Assembly (NCBI GenBank): GCA_018296165.2
Contig: JACKQL020000014.1
Location: forward strand, 868,001 to 932,000
Length of the DNA: 64,000 nucleotides
Direction: 5' to 3'
From: Termitomyces sp. T153
Taxonomy: Eukaryota > Basidiomycota > Agaricomycetes > Agaricales > Lyophyllaceae
Part shown: positions 23,791 to 34,699 of the stretch, piece after piece
Layout: the number at the start of each line of letters is the position of its first letter
Numbering within the stretch: the stretch's first letter is position 1
Notes under the pieces: model-generated
What the model saw: only the letters and a program-made list of their open reading frames with translations
What the model was told of the DNA's origin: nothing
The model's database searches: none
Position numbers and translations under genes: made by a program

Positions 23791-26045
23791 TTACACCACT
23801 GATGGAGTAAGGAAGAACCTCTTCATGGAGCCTGTAGCCCCATTCGCTTGCAAGCAGGGCCTATGCTGGGCTTATGTGCAGCAAGCAGATCCAGAGGACA
23901 TCCTCCATAGGAGGGTGTTAGTTTTCTGGCAGAACCAGATTGAGGTCCCAAAGATCTCAACCCAGCAATGCTTAGCTGCTCAAGTAGCTAAGTATATTGC
24001 TATTCAGCAGTCATTGGGTGAGGAAATCATCCCAACCAACCCTGTAAAGTTCATGGAACTTTATATGCTTTTTTGGTGCAGGAGGTAGCAGGTTACCTTC
24101 AGTAAAAAAAGGTACAAGAACTGCAGGAAGTGGCTGCAATGCCATTGCCATTCATAGATGGGGCTAGATCACTCTGCACCACTATCTCCAGCCAACAAAG
24201 TGTTGACTCTATTACAAGTGCCACAGCAGCTGGGAGAGACACTGTGTGACTATGCAGCATGACAGGCTGCAGTGGACTGTCAGAGACAGGCTATGTTGGG
24301 CACAATTGTGGCTCCTGACCCAGCTTCTATAGAAGCTGGGTCAGTGATTACAATTGAGCAACCCATTGTGCAAAGAAAAACAGCTGGGTCAACATGTAGA
24401 GTGTTGATCTGGAAAGACCAGATTGCATTGTAGCAATTCTGCAATGGCAACCTCAAGAATTTTGGGCAGTCCTACATAGACAACCAAGGGGTGGTGTCCC
24501 AGGGAAACATTGGCAATAATGCATGGCCAGAGGATTATGTTCTACCAGAATGTATCAGGCCCATAAAGAGGAAAGAGCAAGAATATCACTCTCCTCTGGT
24601 ATACAAGCATGTTGGGACTATGAGTAGCCCCAATGCACACCATAAGCCAACCAAACAAGGAGGCAATGCCTCTCCAATTTAGTCTGGCAATCAAGCAATG
24701 GGTGGAGTAGATATATGGCAAGGATCACCTGGGGTGACCCTGAGCCCACTCTATCCTTGACACCTTGTTGTGGACCAGTTATGCCAGATGGAGGTAGTGG
24801 AGGACCAGAAAGAGGACTGCCTTTTCCTAGTTGAGGATTATTACCACCTCCCAGGAGGGAGTTCACCAGATCTTAATGGTCCAGGTAATGGTTCAGTGGA
24901 TGAAGAGGACAATGAGGGTTGTAGAGCTAGTGAGGGAAGGACTACTGTCCTCCCAGAGAGACAGCCTTGGTGGTTTTCAATGCCACTCCAACACCATAGA
25001 CAATTCACTACTCTAGAAGTGGAGGAAGCCCATGAATATTACTGCCAGACAATGCATGATTGTCTATGGGCAGTGATGCAGCAAATGCTTGCTGTCTGAC
25101 TAGCTATTCCAGATAGACTCAAGCCTAGGAGAAGTGATCCATCAAAGACAATCACTCTATATGCTGGATCTACCAAGTTCAGTGAATTTAGAACTGGCTA
25201 ATGAGCATCTGGGTGTTTTATACAGTAGTCCAATATGGTGGAGATGGGTGCAAATGTGAGAAAGTCCTGAATTTAATAGACTTCCTCCCTGCAGGTGCCC
25301 TGAAATAGTATCTGCAACATGTAATTCATGTCAACAGAGCTCAGTTCCACTGGAGATTCAAGGATGTGGTCCTCAGACTGTACAACCAATTTGTACAGCT
25401 CTTGACAATGCAGGATGCATGCAATATGTTCTATGATGTGGTATATGCAGTCAAAGAGGGAGTGAAAGGATTCTATGATGCTTTGCTTAACCATGCTTGA
25501 AGCATGGCCATTTTCCCCTGACAAATTCACCATGTATGAGTGATTTTTGGAGGGGATACCCTCTGACATGCTTGTGGCATTGATACATGATGGCAGGCTT
25601 GCTCCCAAAGTGAACACTGTTGAGGAGTTTGTCTTGGAGGCAAAGGCCTATGAGAACAGCATTAAGACTGCAGTGCATTATTTAGAGTGCAGCACAAAGA
25701 GTTGGTCAGGATGGCAGCTGTTGCTAGCAGCAGTGTATTCTCCAAAGCTTAGGACAGCTCTGGCTAAGCATATAGAGGTGGTCAGACAACATGTCCATCC
25801 ACAACTGTTTAAAATGGCAAAGAGGCCTGCTATATGCATGGCTTTGAGACCTATGCAGCTACAAGTTGGTTTAGGTGTAGGGCCTTCCCAATCTGTGGGT
25901 GCAGTGCAGGCAGCAAAAAACCATCTTGCTGTAGGAAAACACATGGTGGCCACTGCATCTGGCCAACTAGGCAAGAAAGCTGGAGAATCTGCTACCTGTT
26001 ATAAGTGCAGGAAGGTTGGGCACTTTGCCTATGAATGCAGAGTGC
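23791..26045 (+). pseudogene. gag: gag with CCHC zinc knuckle, family G
   Basis: A retrotransposon capsid gene with many stops. Readable parts: ATGGAGCCTG at 23825 (FACKQGLCWAYVQQADPEDI), an acidic Gly/Pro-rich stretch at 24780-25090, PDRLKPRRSDPSKTITLYAG (about 25110), and an open part at 25547-26045 with SDMLVALIHDGRLAPKVNTV and the zinc knuckle CYKCRKVGHFAYEC (C-x2-C-x4-H-x4-C). It stops where an A-type LTR begins at 26046, so any pol is lost. The family differs from A, B, D and E by sequence. Confidence 0.75.
24315..24344. repeat. 30-bp perfect palindrome
   Basis: Two 15-bp arms, CTGACCCAGCTTCTA and its exact reverse complement, meet with no spacer. It lies in the degraded family G gag. 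Confidence 0.95.
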
Positions 26046-26172
26046 TGTCAGGTTCTGCTGACCATGGGGGCTCAGCTACACTAGGCAAATCCTTACTAGG
26101 TGGACATGATTCCCTGCACTGATAACTGGGCACTTTAAGAGGGTCTAAGAGTGGGGGACTTGTGAGGATAAG
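26046..26172 (-). repeat. Old family A LTR, part 1
   Basis: Starts TGTCAGGTTCTGCTGACC and follows the A LTR for 127 bp, then is split by the young solo LTR. The last five bases, ATAAG, are the target duplication of that insertion. Confidence 0.85.
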
Positions 26173-27339
26173 TGTCAGGGTCCGCTGACCTCGGGGGCGC
26201 AGCTGCACTGGGCGAGTCCTTACTAGGCGGGCGTGATTCCCCTGCATTGGTGACCGGACACTCGAAGACGTTCTGGGTCCTGGTGGTTTGCGCGGGTAAT
26301 TGGGGAGATGTGATCCAGACAGGTCCGGGAAGGTCCGGAGAAGTCGGATTGTGGGGAAATGAGACGGTCTTGGCGGGGTTCAGGCAGAAGGCCGTACGGG
26401 AGATTTGCGGAAGCAAGGGAGTAGGTGGCTGTGTGATCAATGGGGGCAGAGCCGGGGTTTGATGGGAGATCATTTGGAGTTGATGGAGTCCGGGACCGAG
26501 CGAAGAGTGAGGTTCGGACCTGGTAAGGAGTGTCGGGGTTCGTAATTATAATCGCGGAGTTCGTGAGGTCGTTAGGGTTGATGAAGAATTGGGCACAAGG
26601 GTCAGACGACGTCACCGAGACGGCGTCGGACGAGACAATATGGAACAAGAGTAGATTCGAGTGGAGGTACGAAACGATAACGAGAACGATAACGAAAAGG
26701 GGACGAGACAAGACCGGGAGACTGAGATAAGACCGGGAGACTGAGATAAGACCGGGAAACTGAGAGTAAGGAGAAAGAGACACGAAAACGAACACGAAAC
26801 ACAAAAAGGAAGCAATCAGACCATAGGTAACGTTAAGCAATATCAAGACTGGAGTACGAAGAGCTACTCGATGACTTATATACTGACTACCGGAGGACTT
26901 CGGGGTACGTCGGCTGTGGCGGCGGGGCTTGGCGGGGCTTGACGGAGTGGGCGGGTGTCGGTTGTGATCGAAGATCGTGCCGCGCTGATACGTTGATGGG
27001 ATCGCGGGTTGTTCCGAGGTTGTCGTGATATTCCGGAATAGGTCGGAGGAAGCAGGGTGTTGAGTTAATGATGGGTGGGCGAAGATCAGGAATAGCGGGG
27101 GTGGTTCTCGGGGTTTGGGAAGCCCAGGGTAAGTGTCAGTGGCTGCGGGGCAGGCACCGAAGTTGGCCAGGGGGCCGTCGGAGTTAGCCGGGGAGGTGTC
27201 GGAGTTAGCCGAAGTAGGCGTGGGCATGGGCGGAAGTTCGGCGGAGCGTTGGGGGTCCTTTTGGGGGTTCGGGGGTTTGATGGACGATGTGCGGGGTTTG
27301 ATGGACGATGTGCGGGGTTTTGGGGAACGGGTCGTGACA
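26173..27339 (-). repeat. Young CpG-rich solo LTR of family A
   Basis: 1167 bp from TGTCAGGG to GTCGTGACA, flanked by a perfect 5-bp duplication ATAAG (26168-26172 and 27340-27344). It is alignable to the A LTRs in its ends, in the AATATCAAGACT site and in the TATA region. CpG is frequent, about nine in the first 100 bases, where the A1 3' LTR has essentially none. It contains short tandem repeats (about 19 bp near 26710-26760; 21 bp, twice, near 27277-27318). A long minus-strand open frame crosses it but spans the promoter and is not considered coding. Confidence 0.92.
26839..26882 (-). promoter_or_regulatory. TATA box and transcript start of the young LTR
   Basis: Minus strand: TATATAA at 26882-26876, then AGTCTTGATATT at 26850-26839, about 32 nt downstream. 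The 12-mer is the predicted 5' end of the transcript and equals the complement of the A primer-binding site. Confidence 0.75.
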
Positions 27340-27454
27340 ATAAGCAATGGGTAGTGATCCAAACAAGTCTGGGGTGGTCTGGAGGAGTCTAGGACAAGTT
27401 GCAGAGAAAGGGCTGAACTTGGTGGGGCATCAGGTACAGGTCTGGAAGTGATTA
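27340..27454 (-). repeat. Old family A LTR, part 2
   Basis: Resumes after the second ATAAG and reads on in A LTR sequence (AAACAAGTCTGGGGTGG, GGTACAGGTCTGG) to the TA at 27453-27454, the target of the pogo insertion. Confidence 0.7.
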
Positions 27455-27482
27455 CAGTCGAACCTCTCATAACCAATGGCCC
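27455..27482 (+). repeat. Left terminal inverted repeat of pogo element
   Basis: It begins CAGTCGAACCTCTCATAACC and is preceded by TA (27453-27454). A related inner motif, TAACCAATAA, recurs at about 27490 and 27600. Confidence 0.9.
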
Positions 27483-27862
27483 TTGTAACCAATAACTCCT
27501 TCAATCTGATGGGTTTTTGCCATCCACTGACTTGGTTTGCAGGGAAATTTGATAACCCTCCAATACCTGATATTTGATGGGTCCCAGAAAGGGTCATAAC
27601 CAATAATTTACCCAGAAAATATAGATTTTCATCATGATTAATTGGTTTTCCCTAAGTATATAATGGAAAAATCACTTTATTTGCAATTTTAATGACAAAA
27701 TGAGAAAAAAGAAGATACAAACAATCCAGTTTCAGGTCACATGAGTTGGTAATGGCTTTGACAATGATGTTGGGCTCTGCACATGCACAAAATCCAATGT
27801 CATATTTCCCATAGTTCATTTCTGTAAATCTGCAGTCCCCAGAGGTCGCCTTACACCTTCCC

Positions 27863-28810
27863 TGTCAGGTTTTGCTGATGATGGGGGCTCAGCTACACTG
27901 GCAAGTCCTTACTAGGCAGACATGATGTCCTGTGCTTATAACCAAGTGTCTGGTGTTGGCATGGAGGGACTTGTGAGGGGGAGCTAGGGGGCAGTCCGAG
28001 CAAGTCTGGAGTGGCTTGGGGGTGTCTAAGACCAAGTATACTAGTTGTTAAACCTGGACAGGTGCTGGAACAAGTTTGTGGGTGTGCAAATAGAATGTGG
28101 GGCAAGCGGAGGCTTTGCAGTTGATGGGGGTGGAGCCAGAGTTTGACAGGAGATTACCAAGATGTGAGGGGTTCCTGGGCCAAGTGGGAGCAAGGTCCAG
28201 GGTTGTCATAGGAATGTTTGGGTCATAGTGTGTGCACAGAGTTTGTACTGTCATTGGAGATGAAAGGAACTTAGGAAGACAAAGGAACTATACACAGTCA
28301 AGATGAGGTGGAGATGAGGCAAGACAAGACAGAGAACAGAGATAGATTTGAAACTAAAAATAGAGACAGTGATGAGATAAAAGACAAGACATAGGAAACC
28401 AGTAAATGCAATATCAAGACTAAAGTACTAGGGGTTACTCTACGACTTATATACCTACTACTGGGTGGCTCCAGAGGGCAGAGGATATGGCAGTGGGCTT
28501 GACGGAACTGCATGGAGTCAATGGTTGTTGGGTGTGATCTTGGAGCGGGCTGCAGTGACATTCTGATGGGATCAGTTGGACAGCAGATCATTCTGAGGTT
28601 GGGGAAAGCCTTGGGAGTCCAGAGGAATTCAGGGGATGCATCAACTGCTGTGGAGAAGGCGTCAGAGTTGATCAAGGAGCTATTGGGGTCTGCTAAGGAA
28701 GTGTTGGAGTTGCCTGAAGTGGGCATGGAGGGTGGGCAAGGGTTGGGGAGTTTGGTGGAGCATTGGGGGGGCTGGGGGCAGTGTTGGGGTTTAGGGAGTG
28801 GGTCATGACA
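27863..28810 (-). repeat. 3' LTR of A1
   Basis: 948 bp, TGTCAGG to CATGACA. It holds AATATCAAGACT at 28410-28421 and the TATA box just right of it at about 28447. Confidence 0.92.
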
Positions 28811-28823
28811 TCACTCCCCCTTC
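28811..28823 (-). promoter_or_regulatory. Polypurine tract of A1
   Basis: Minus strand GAAGGGGGAGTGA directly next to the 3' LTR. A2 has GAAGGGGGGGTAA at 41686-41674. Confidence 0.8.
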
Positions 28824-28973
28824 AGCATCGAGACCCTTGAGATGCGGAGTGCAGTTCAGGGATTGGTGGGGCATGGGAATCAAAGTCAAGCAATATTGAT
28901 CAGACCACAGTAGTGGTGGCGGCATGGGGAATGAAGTTGAAGCATGGCCACCACTCAGGGGGTTCTTTCCTAG

Positions 28974-29384
28974 TCATTGAAAAGGATCAGATGTACTCTG
29001 GGGTTCCCAAACTTTTCCAATGTCATCTTCCATGTATTCTCCAGCAGCATCCCCCTCCCCATTGGCACATACCTTGACTTCTTCCTCAGAGGACTCTGAG
29101 GGTTGGTGAGACTGTAGGTGGGTGCAGGCAATGTACTGTAGTCGTAAGTACCATCTCTTGCTCATCATGGCTGGAGTGCTTGAATAATTTCCATCAGAGT
29201 TGTTGGTGGTGGTGGCAGGTCTCTTGGGGCTTACATCGGGGGAAACTCCAGTGCAGTCAGTGGAGAAAATGGTCCTCGCTTCTTGTTCCAGGTCTGGTAT
29301 GGTCCTCAGGGTGGTCTGCCCCATCCCTATGGGGTTGAGAGTCATGCAGGCAGATGTGACGCCAGAGTACTTTGCAGAGGCCAT
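28974..29384 (-). pseudogene. Alternative minus-strand frame conserved between A1 and A2
   Basis: A 136-codon frame in the sense orientation of A1 starts MASAKYSGVTSAC and is acidic in its second half (SSEEEVKVCANGEGD). A2 has a similar start at 42249 (MASANCSGVTSACGTLKPM). The similarity may come only from DNA homology, because the plus strand here also reads as protein-like (QADVTPEYFAEAMG in A1, QAEVTPEQFAEAIG in A2). At most one strand is coding; I favour the plus strand. Confidence 0.25.
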
Positions 29385-30809
29385 GGGGTGAGCAAGAGGT
29401 CCCCCAATGTTGGAGTGGTGTCAGGCAGTGGCCCCAGTGTGTCATTGGCATGTTTCTTCCCTATCAAGCTAACCCACATTTCTAGTGCACATCCTGTACT
29501 CAGCAGGGTGAACAGTGCAAGTTTGAGGAGCCTGTGCTGGGAGTGCAGCAGGACATGTCAGTGTGTCTCCCATGTTGCTCATGGCACAAGAAGTGCTCTG
29601 TTACTCTGAATTGGCATGCCACTTGCATTGCAGCAGAGCAGGGGTGGGACTACAAGTGGGTTGCAGTGCAGTTGGAGGAGGGTTGGAGGGGTAGGGTCTC
29701 AGGGAGGAGTTCTGGAGTAGAGGGGGGAGTTGGCGTGGGGCAGCCCCCGATGAAGATTGGGCCCCCGTGGGGTGGGTGGAGGGAGGGGGCCCCTGCAATG
29801 CATGACAAGGGTAAATGGAGGGCATCTCCCTTGCTGGAGGCGGGGCCTAGCAAGCGGGCATGGGGGAGCTAGCGATGGTGGGCCCTCCAGGTTCTACAGT
29901 GTATTCCCTAACTTCAGGGCCTTGGTTGAGCAGTCTGTGGGAGGGTTGTGATTGATTGCCAAGGCTTTCCTGTGGCATTGGGCAGAGGAGTTGGAGAGGT
30001 TGTTGGCCACATGTGGGGAGGAAGTCCATAGGGTGTGGGAGGAGAGGGACAGGCTTTGGAGGGAACTGGACGAGGCTTGGAAGGAACAGGACTTGGCATG
30101 TAGGGATAAAGATATTGCCATGGGGACCACCACAGAGCAACTGTTGCAGCTTCAAGAGCTGCGAGTGTGCATGAGGCTGTTGGAGGCGCGGGTGGAGGTG
30201 GCAGGGCAACGATTGGAGGGGTCGGGGATGGAGGGGACTCAGTGGGGGTCCAATGCAGAAGTGACTCAAGCAATAGTGGAGAGGGTGTGGCAGTGGGAAG
30301 AGTGGCTTGCCAATGAGGTGGCCTCAGGGTGGCGGGGAGTGCTCCATAAGTGCTCTTTTCATCTCCCATTTACTACGAGCTGACATTCGATTTCACATAC
30401 TAGGCCAGGGAGCATTGCATCCTTCTCGATGGAGTGTCAGCAGTGCTGGGGTCCATCCATGACAGGTTGGTGAGGATGCCCAGGGATCTCCCGCCAGAGT
30501 TGGGGCAGGGGGTCATGCAGATGAGGCATCTGCTGGTGGGACATCAGCAGAGGGCGACAGCAGACCCCAGAGCATGGTGGAAGGTGGCGATAGATGTGGC
30601 GGAGCCACTCCCGGGGCATCCCAAAGTTCTGGCAACAGTAGTAGCACAGCTGGAGGTGGATTTGGTGGGAAGGATAGCAGAGGTGGGTTTGGGGGGGGGA
30701 GGGGGAGTAGGGGCCTTCTGGGTTCTGGTGTCTTGTTGCCCCACGCTCCCCTATTCCTATATTTTGTACTTGTAGCCTTGTTAACATTGGACTCCCTGCA
30801 CTTCTGCTG
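29100..30809 (+). pseudogene. Antisense passenger gene in A1, Cys-rich and coiled-coil
   Basis: Plus-strand coding-like exons antisense to the element. A Cys-rich part at about 29488-29680 reads CTSCTQQGEQCKFEEP, then CLPCCSWHKKCSV and CIAAEQGWDYKWVAVQLEEG. A coiled coil follows at about 29952-30349 (AEELERLLATCGEEVHRVWE, LQLQELRVCMRLLEARVEVA), and a last part from 30404 reads AREHCILLDGVSAVLG and Gly-rich text. Introns are indicated by CTAACCC before CATTTCTAG at 29490 and by GTGCTC..GCTGAC..ACTAG at 30350-30403. Phases do not all agree, so it is likely broken. A homologue is in A2 at the same place. Function unknown. Confidence 0.55.
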
Positions 30810-30869
30810 AGCATGAGAAGTTTTCAGAATGAGTGAGGGGCAAAGTAAGTGAAAACACATAGGGGGGTA

Positions 30870-32500
30870 CTCATGGGAGTTGAATCCCTGATAAATCTAG
30901 AGGTGGGGGTTATGCCCACTGATGTCATCTGCACTTGCTAGTCCCAGAGGTCCCGGGGCTTGGTGGGGTGTTGTCAATGGAAGTTCTGGAGTTTGTTGGG
31001 GGCTCCATCAAGGTTTTTTTGGGGCTCCTATGTGTTGTCCTCAGGTCCATAGCCCTTCTAGCAGACTAAGTACTGGGGTTGTCCATGGACCAAGTGGGAG
31101 TTGAGGATTTGGTCAACCTTGTAGTGGTACTCATCCTTGACCTCAACAGGGGGTGGTTGGCTGGGGCACTGGCTGGGGAAGGGGTCCGGGGCATATTTTT
31201 TGAGGAGTCAAACATGAAACATGGGGTGGAGGCCTTTCAAGCCCAGAGGTAGGTCAAGTTTATAGGTGTGTGTGGAGACCTTCCAGAGGACTTTGAAAGG
31301 ACTGAGGCGCTTGTGGTCTAATTTGATGGAGGGCCTCTGGGTCTTGAGGTTGCATTAATTGAGTGAAACCAAGGTGCCAGGAGGCCAGTCGGGGGTGGGG
31401 TCACATCAGATGTTGGCATGTTTGGAGTAGGCTTGATTGGCAGTGTAGATCTTGTCCCGGAGAAATTGGTGAAGGGATCATAGGTCCTTGGTGACTTTGT
31501 AGGTGGCATGGGAGGGAATGTCTTTCAGGGACAGAGTGAGTCAGGGGTTGTAGCCTTTGTTGGCATAGAAGGGGGAGACTCCAGTGGTGGAGTGGGGCAT
31601 GTTGTTGTAGGTGAATTCAGCGAGAGGGAGTTCTGCACACCAGTTGTTCTGTAAATAGTTAATGTATAGGCGGAGATACTGTTCCAGCATCTGGTTCACT
31701 TGTTCTGTTTGTCTGTCAGTCTCTGGGCAATAGGCAGTGGAGAGGTTGGTTTTGATCTCAAGCGCCCTGCATAGCAATTGCCAAAAGTGGGATACAAACA
31801 GGGGTCCGCAGTTGGAGACAATATCATCTGAGAGTCTGTGCTTGGAGAATACATGTTCGAGAAACAGTTTGGCAAACTCTGGAGCATTGTTGGTGGTGTG
31901 GCAGGAGATGAAGAGGGCTTGCTTGGTGAGGTGGCAAACAATGATGAGGATCACGTTAAAACCTTTGGAATCAGGGAGTTCAATGATATGATCCATTGAT
32001 AGGGAGGACCAGGGGCGGTGACCAATGGGGAGGGGTTTCAATAATCCGTGGGGGCGGTGACAGGGTACCTTGGCCCGGAGGCAAGGTTCACAGGCCCTTA
32101 TGTATCGCATGACATCCTTCTTCATTCCTGGCCAAAAGTAAGTCCAGGAGATGAGTTGAAGGGTCTTACAAATTCCTGGGTGCCCCTGGAGCTTATGGTC
32201 ATGGTGCTGCCAGAGTATGTCGAGGCGGATGGACTTGTGGTCTGGAGCATAAATTCATCCACTCCAGAGCAGGAGGCAGTGGTCCGAAGACAGCAAAAAG
32301 GGGTTCCTGGCACTCGACTTATCAGGGTTGTTGCGGGGGTCATGCTGGGTGAAGAAGGAGTCCGGGGGTGAATTTCTGATTTGTTAGAGAATTCCTTCTT
32401 CATTTAAAATCAGTATGGCATGTAGATGTTCAGGGGGGATTACCACTTGATGGTTGGATGCATTCCATTTGGCTTCAAATGACTTCTTCAGGTACATGTC
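30870..32500 (-). pseudogene. pol: integrase with chromodomain, A1
   Basis: The zinc-binding half ends CEPCLRAKVPCHRPHGLL (about 32090). The core is open over 32125-31541: SLSMDHIIELPDSKGFN (first Asp), DDIVSNCGPLFVSHFWQ, where the usual SD(R/H)G has Asp changed to Asn, then QTEQVNQMLEQYLRLY. The catalytic triad is therefore broken. The chromodomain lies at about 31140-31000 ([29 protein letters not shown]), with a stop where Trp is expected. Confidence 0.85.
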
Positions 32501-34117
32501 AGATCTTCAAGTGAGGGTGTTGGGCTTCATGCCGAGTCGCCTGGGGCAGTAGTGAATGGTGAAGTCATACTCCAAGAGGGTTTCGGACCATCGGGCTTGG
32601 CGGCGGCTGAGCTGTTTCATGGTCATGAAGTATTGCAGGTTGTTGTGGTCAGAGTATACTTGGATGTGGTGCGGGGACTCCTTGAGGTAGGCCCACCACT
32701 GACAGAAGGCTTCAACAATTGCAAGGAGTTCTTTGTCATAAATGTCATAGTTGAGTTCCACTGGGATCATCAATCGGGTGTAGAAGGTGACAGGACAGAG
32801 ATCTCTGCCCTCCGAGTCCAACTGGGAGAGTATCCCAGCAATAGTGTAGTCAGAGGCATTGCACTCGAGCACAATCGGCAGGGAGGGGTTGAAATGGCAG
32901 AGGACCAGAGTGGAGGTGAAGGCCCTCTTCAAGAGGAGGAATATGCTCTGGCACTTGCTGTTCCAATCCCAAGGGGTGTCCTTCCGTGTGAGTCAGTTGA
33001 GGGATTTGGTGATCCCAGAGTAGTTGTCAATGAAATGGCAATAAAAGTTAGCAAACCTCAGGAATGACTGTACCTCCTTGACATTCTGTGGCAGGGGCCA
33101 GTTGAGTACTGCATCGACCTTGGTGGGGTCCATGCGCACGCCAATGGGAGTGACAACAACTCCAAGATATTTGATCTCTGTCATGTGGAAGGAGCATTTC
33201 TTGGGTTTGGCATGAAGGTGGTACTCTCCGAGTCATCCTAAAATGTGGTGGATGTGCTCCAGATGCTCCATCGGCAAATTTGAGTAGATCAGGATGTCAT
33301 CCAGGTATACAATAATGAAAATGTCATTCATGTTGTGGAAGATGTTGTTCATGAAGTACTGGAAAGTGGCGGGGGAGTTAGTCATTCCAAAGGGCATTAT
33401 GAGGCACTCAAAGAGGCCATAGTGGGTGCGAAAGGCAGTCTTCCATTCATGTCCTGGAGCAATCTGGACATTGTTGTAGCCAGAGCGGAGGTCTATCTTT
33501 GTGTAAATCTTGGTACTGTGGAGACAATCAATGAGGTCTCCGATCAAGGGGAGGGGATACCAGTTCTTTTTGGTGACTTTGTTGAGTCCCTGATAATCCA
33601 CACAGAGTCGGAGGGACCCATCCTTCTTCTTAGCGAACAGAACCAGAGTGCCAGTGGTGGAGATCGACAGGTGTATGAAGTCCTTGCCAAGCATGTTGTC
33701 AAGGTATTCCTTCAAGGCTTGGAGCTTGACCTTGGACATGTTGTAGATCTTGCCAAACAGGGGTGAGGTACCTTCTTCAAGATTGATCTTGTAGTCATAG
33801 AAGCGGTGCGGGGGAAGTTCTTTGGCACTCCTTTCAGAGAACATGTCAGTAAACTCATAATACTCTGGGGGAACTACTTTGGATAGGATCTGTTCCTCCA
33901 TCTTGCTCTCCAGCATGGTGGTCCCTGTGTGGAGGTGCTCCTTGGGTAGGGCTGGCATGATTTGTAACTGGAAGGTGAGGGTGCTGTCTTGTAGAAGGCA
34001 TGCAAAGGGAACAGTGCTGACGATTTTAATGTTGAGGCTTCCAGGGTCATTGGAGTTGGATGTCAGAGTGGTAGCAGATGAGTCTGGAGTGGTGGCGGAG
34101 TTGGTCAGGGACCTCAA
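32501..34117 (-). pseudogene. pol: reverse transcriptase and RNase H, A1
   Basis: The best-preserved polymerase in the window, 294 codons open at 34117-33233. It contains [54 protein letters not shown] and an intact FIIVYLDDILIYS box (about 33315-33280). It then continues MTEIKYLGVVVTPIGVRMDP and VQSFLRFANFYCHFI. RNase H at 32932-32507 has [33 protein letters not shown] and [12 protein letters not shown] few stops (about 33230 and 32990) separate the parts. Confidence 0.92.
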
Positions 34118-34135
34118 GTGTCACTGGTCAGGGTA

Positions 34136-34696
34136 TCATGGGCCTTTGTATTGATTCCAGGGTATGTTGGGAGGCAGCTGTCGTAATGTGATTGAGGATG
34201 ACCAAGGCAGAGTGGCATCTCCTTCTTCGTTGGGGTTGTCATCGGAGGTTGAGGGACTCTGGGTCACTCTGGAGGTGCTGGTGCCAGGATGAGAGATGTC
34301 GAGGTCTGGGATAGACTGGAGGCAGAGGGGGATAGCAGCTGCTAAACTTGCTTTGAGGCTGGGGAATTGCATGGTGAGGTCCTTCCAGTCGATGTCGGGG
34401 TTGACGTCTTGCAGCCATGGGAGTCTGAGCATGATTGGAGTCAGCAGAGGTAATTGGGTGATGAGGAGCTGGGCCTGAAACTGCAGGTTGTTGTCAAGGG
34501 TGAGGGTGTTGTCATAGTATTGAGTGATCCTTGTTGTGGTGGGGCTTCCATTGAAGAGTTGGAGCTCAAGGGGTTTGTCAAGGCTGTTGCACCAGAGGCC
34601 GAGCTGATTACTGACAAAGGTGCCAGAGGCACCACTGTCGACAAGGGCAGGGAATACCTTGGAAGAGTCATTGAGTTGGACATTGACAATGAACAA
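34136..34696 (-). pseudogene. pol: retropepsin protease, A1
   Basis: 187 codons open. FPALVDSGASGTFVSNQLGL (about 34645-34590) has the intact active-site DSGA. TPIMLRLPWLQDVNPDIDW (about 34440-34390) is the usual L-x-WL..NP-x-IDW segment before RT. It is joined to gag through an unusual long Ser/Pro/Thr-rich linker. Confidence 0.9.
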
Positions 34697-34699
34697 CCA

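Noticed and set aside
26223..27476. A 417-codon open frame on the minus strand, the longest in the window
   Set aside because: It lies almost wholly in the CpG-rich solo LTR, crosses its TATA box and transcript start, and in other A LTRs is broken or much shorter. GC-rich, stop-poor sequence explains it.
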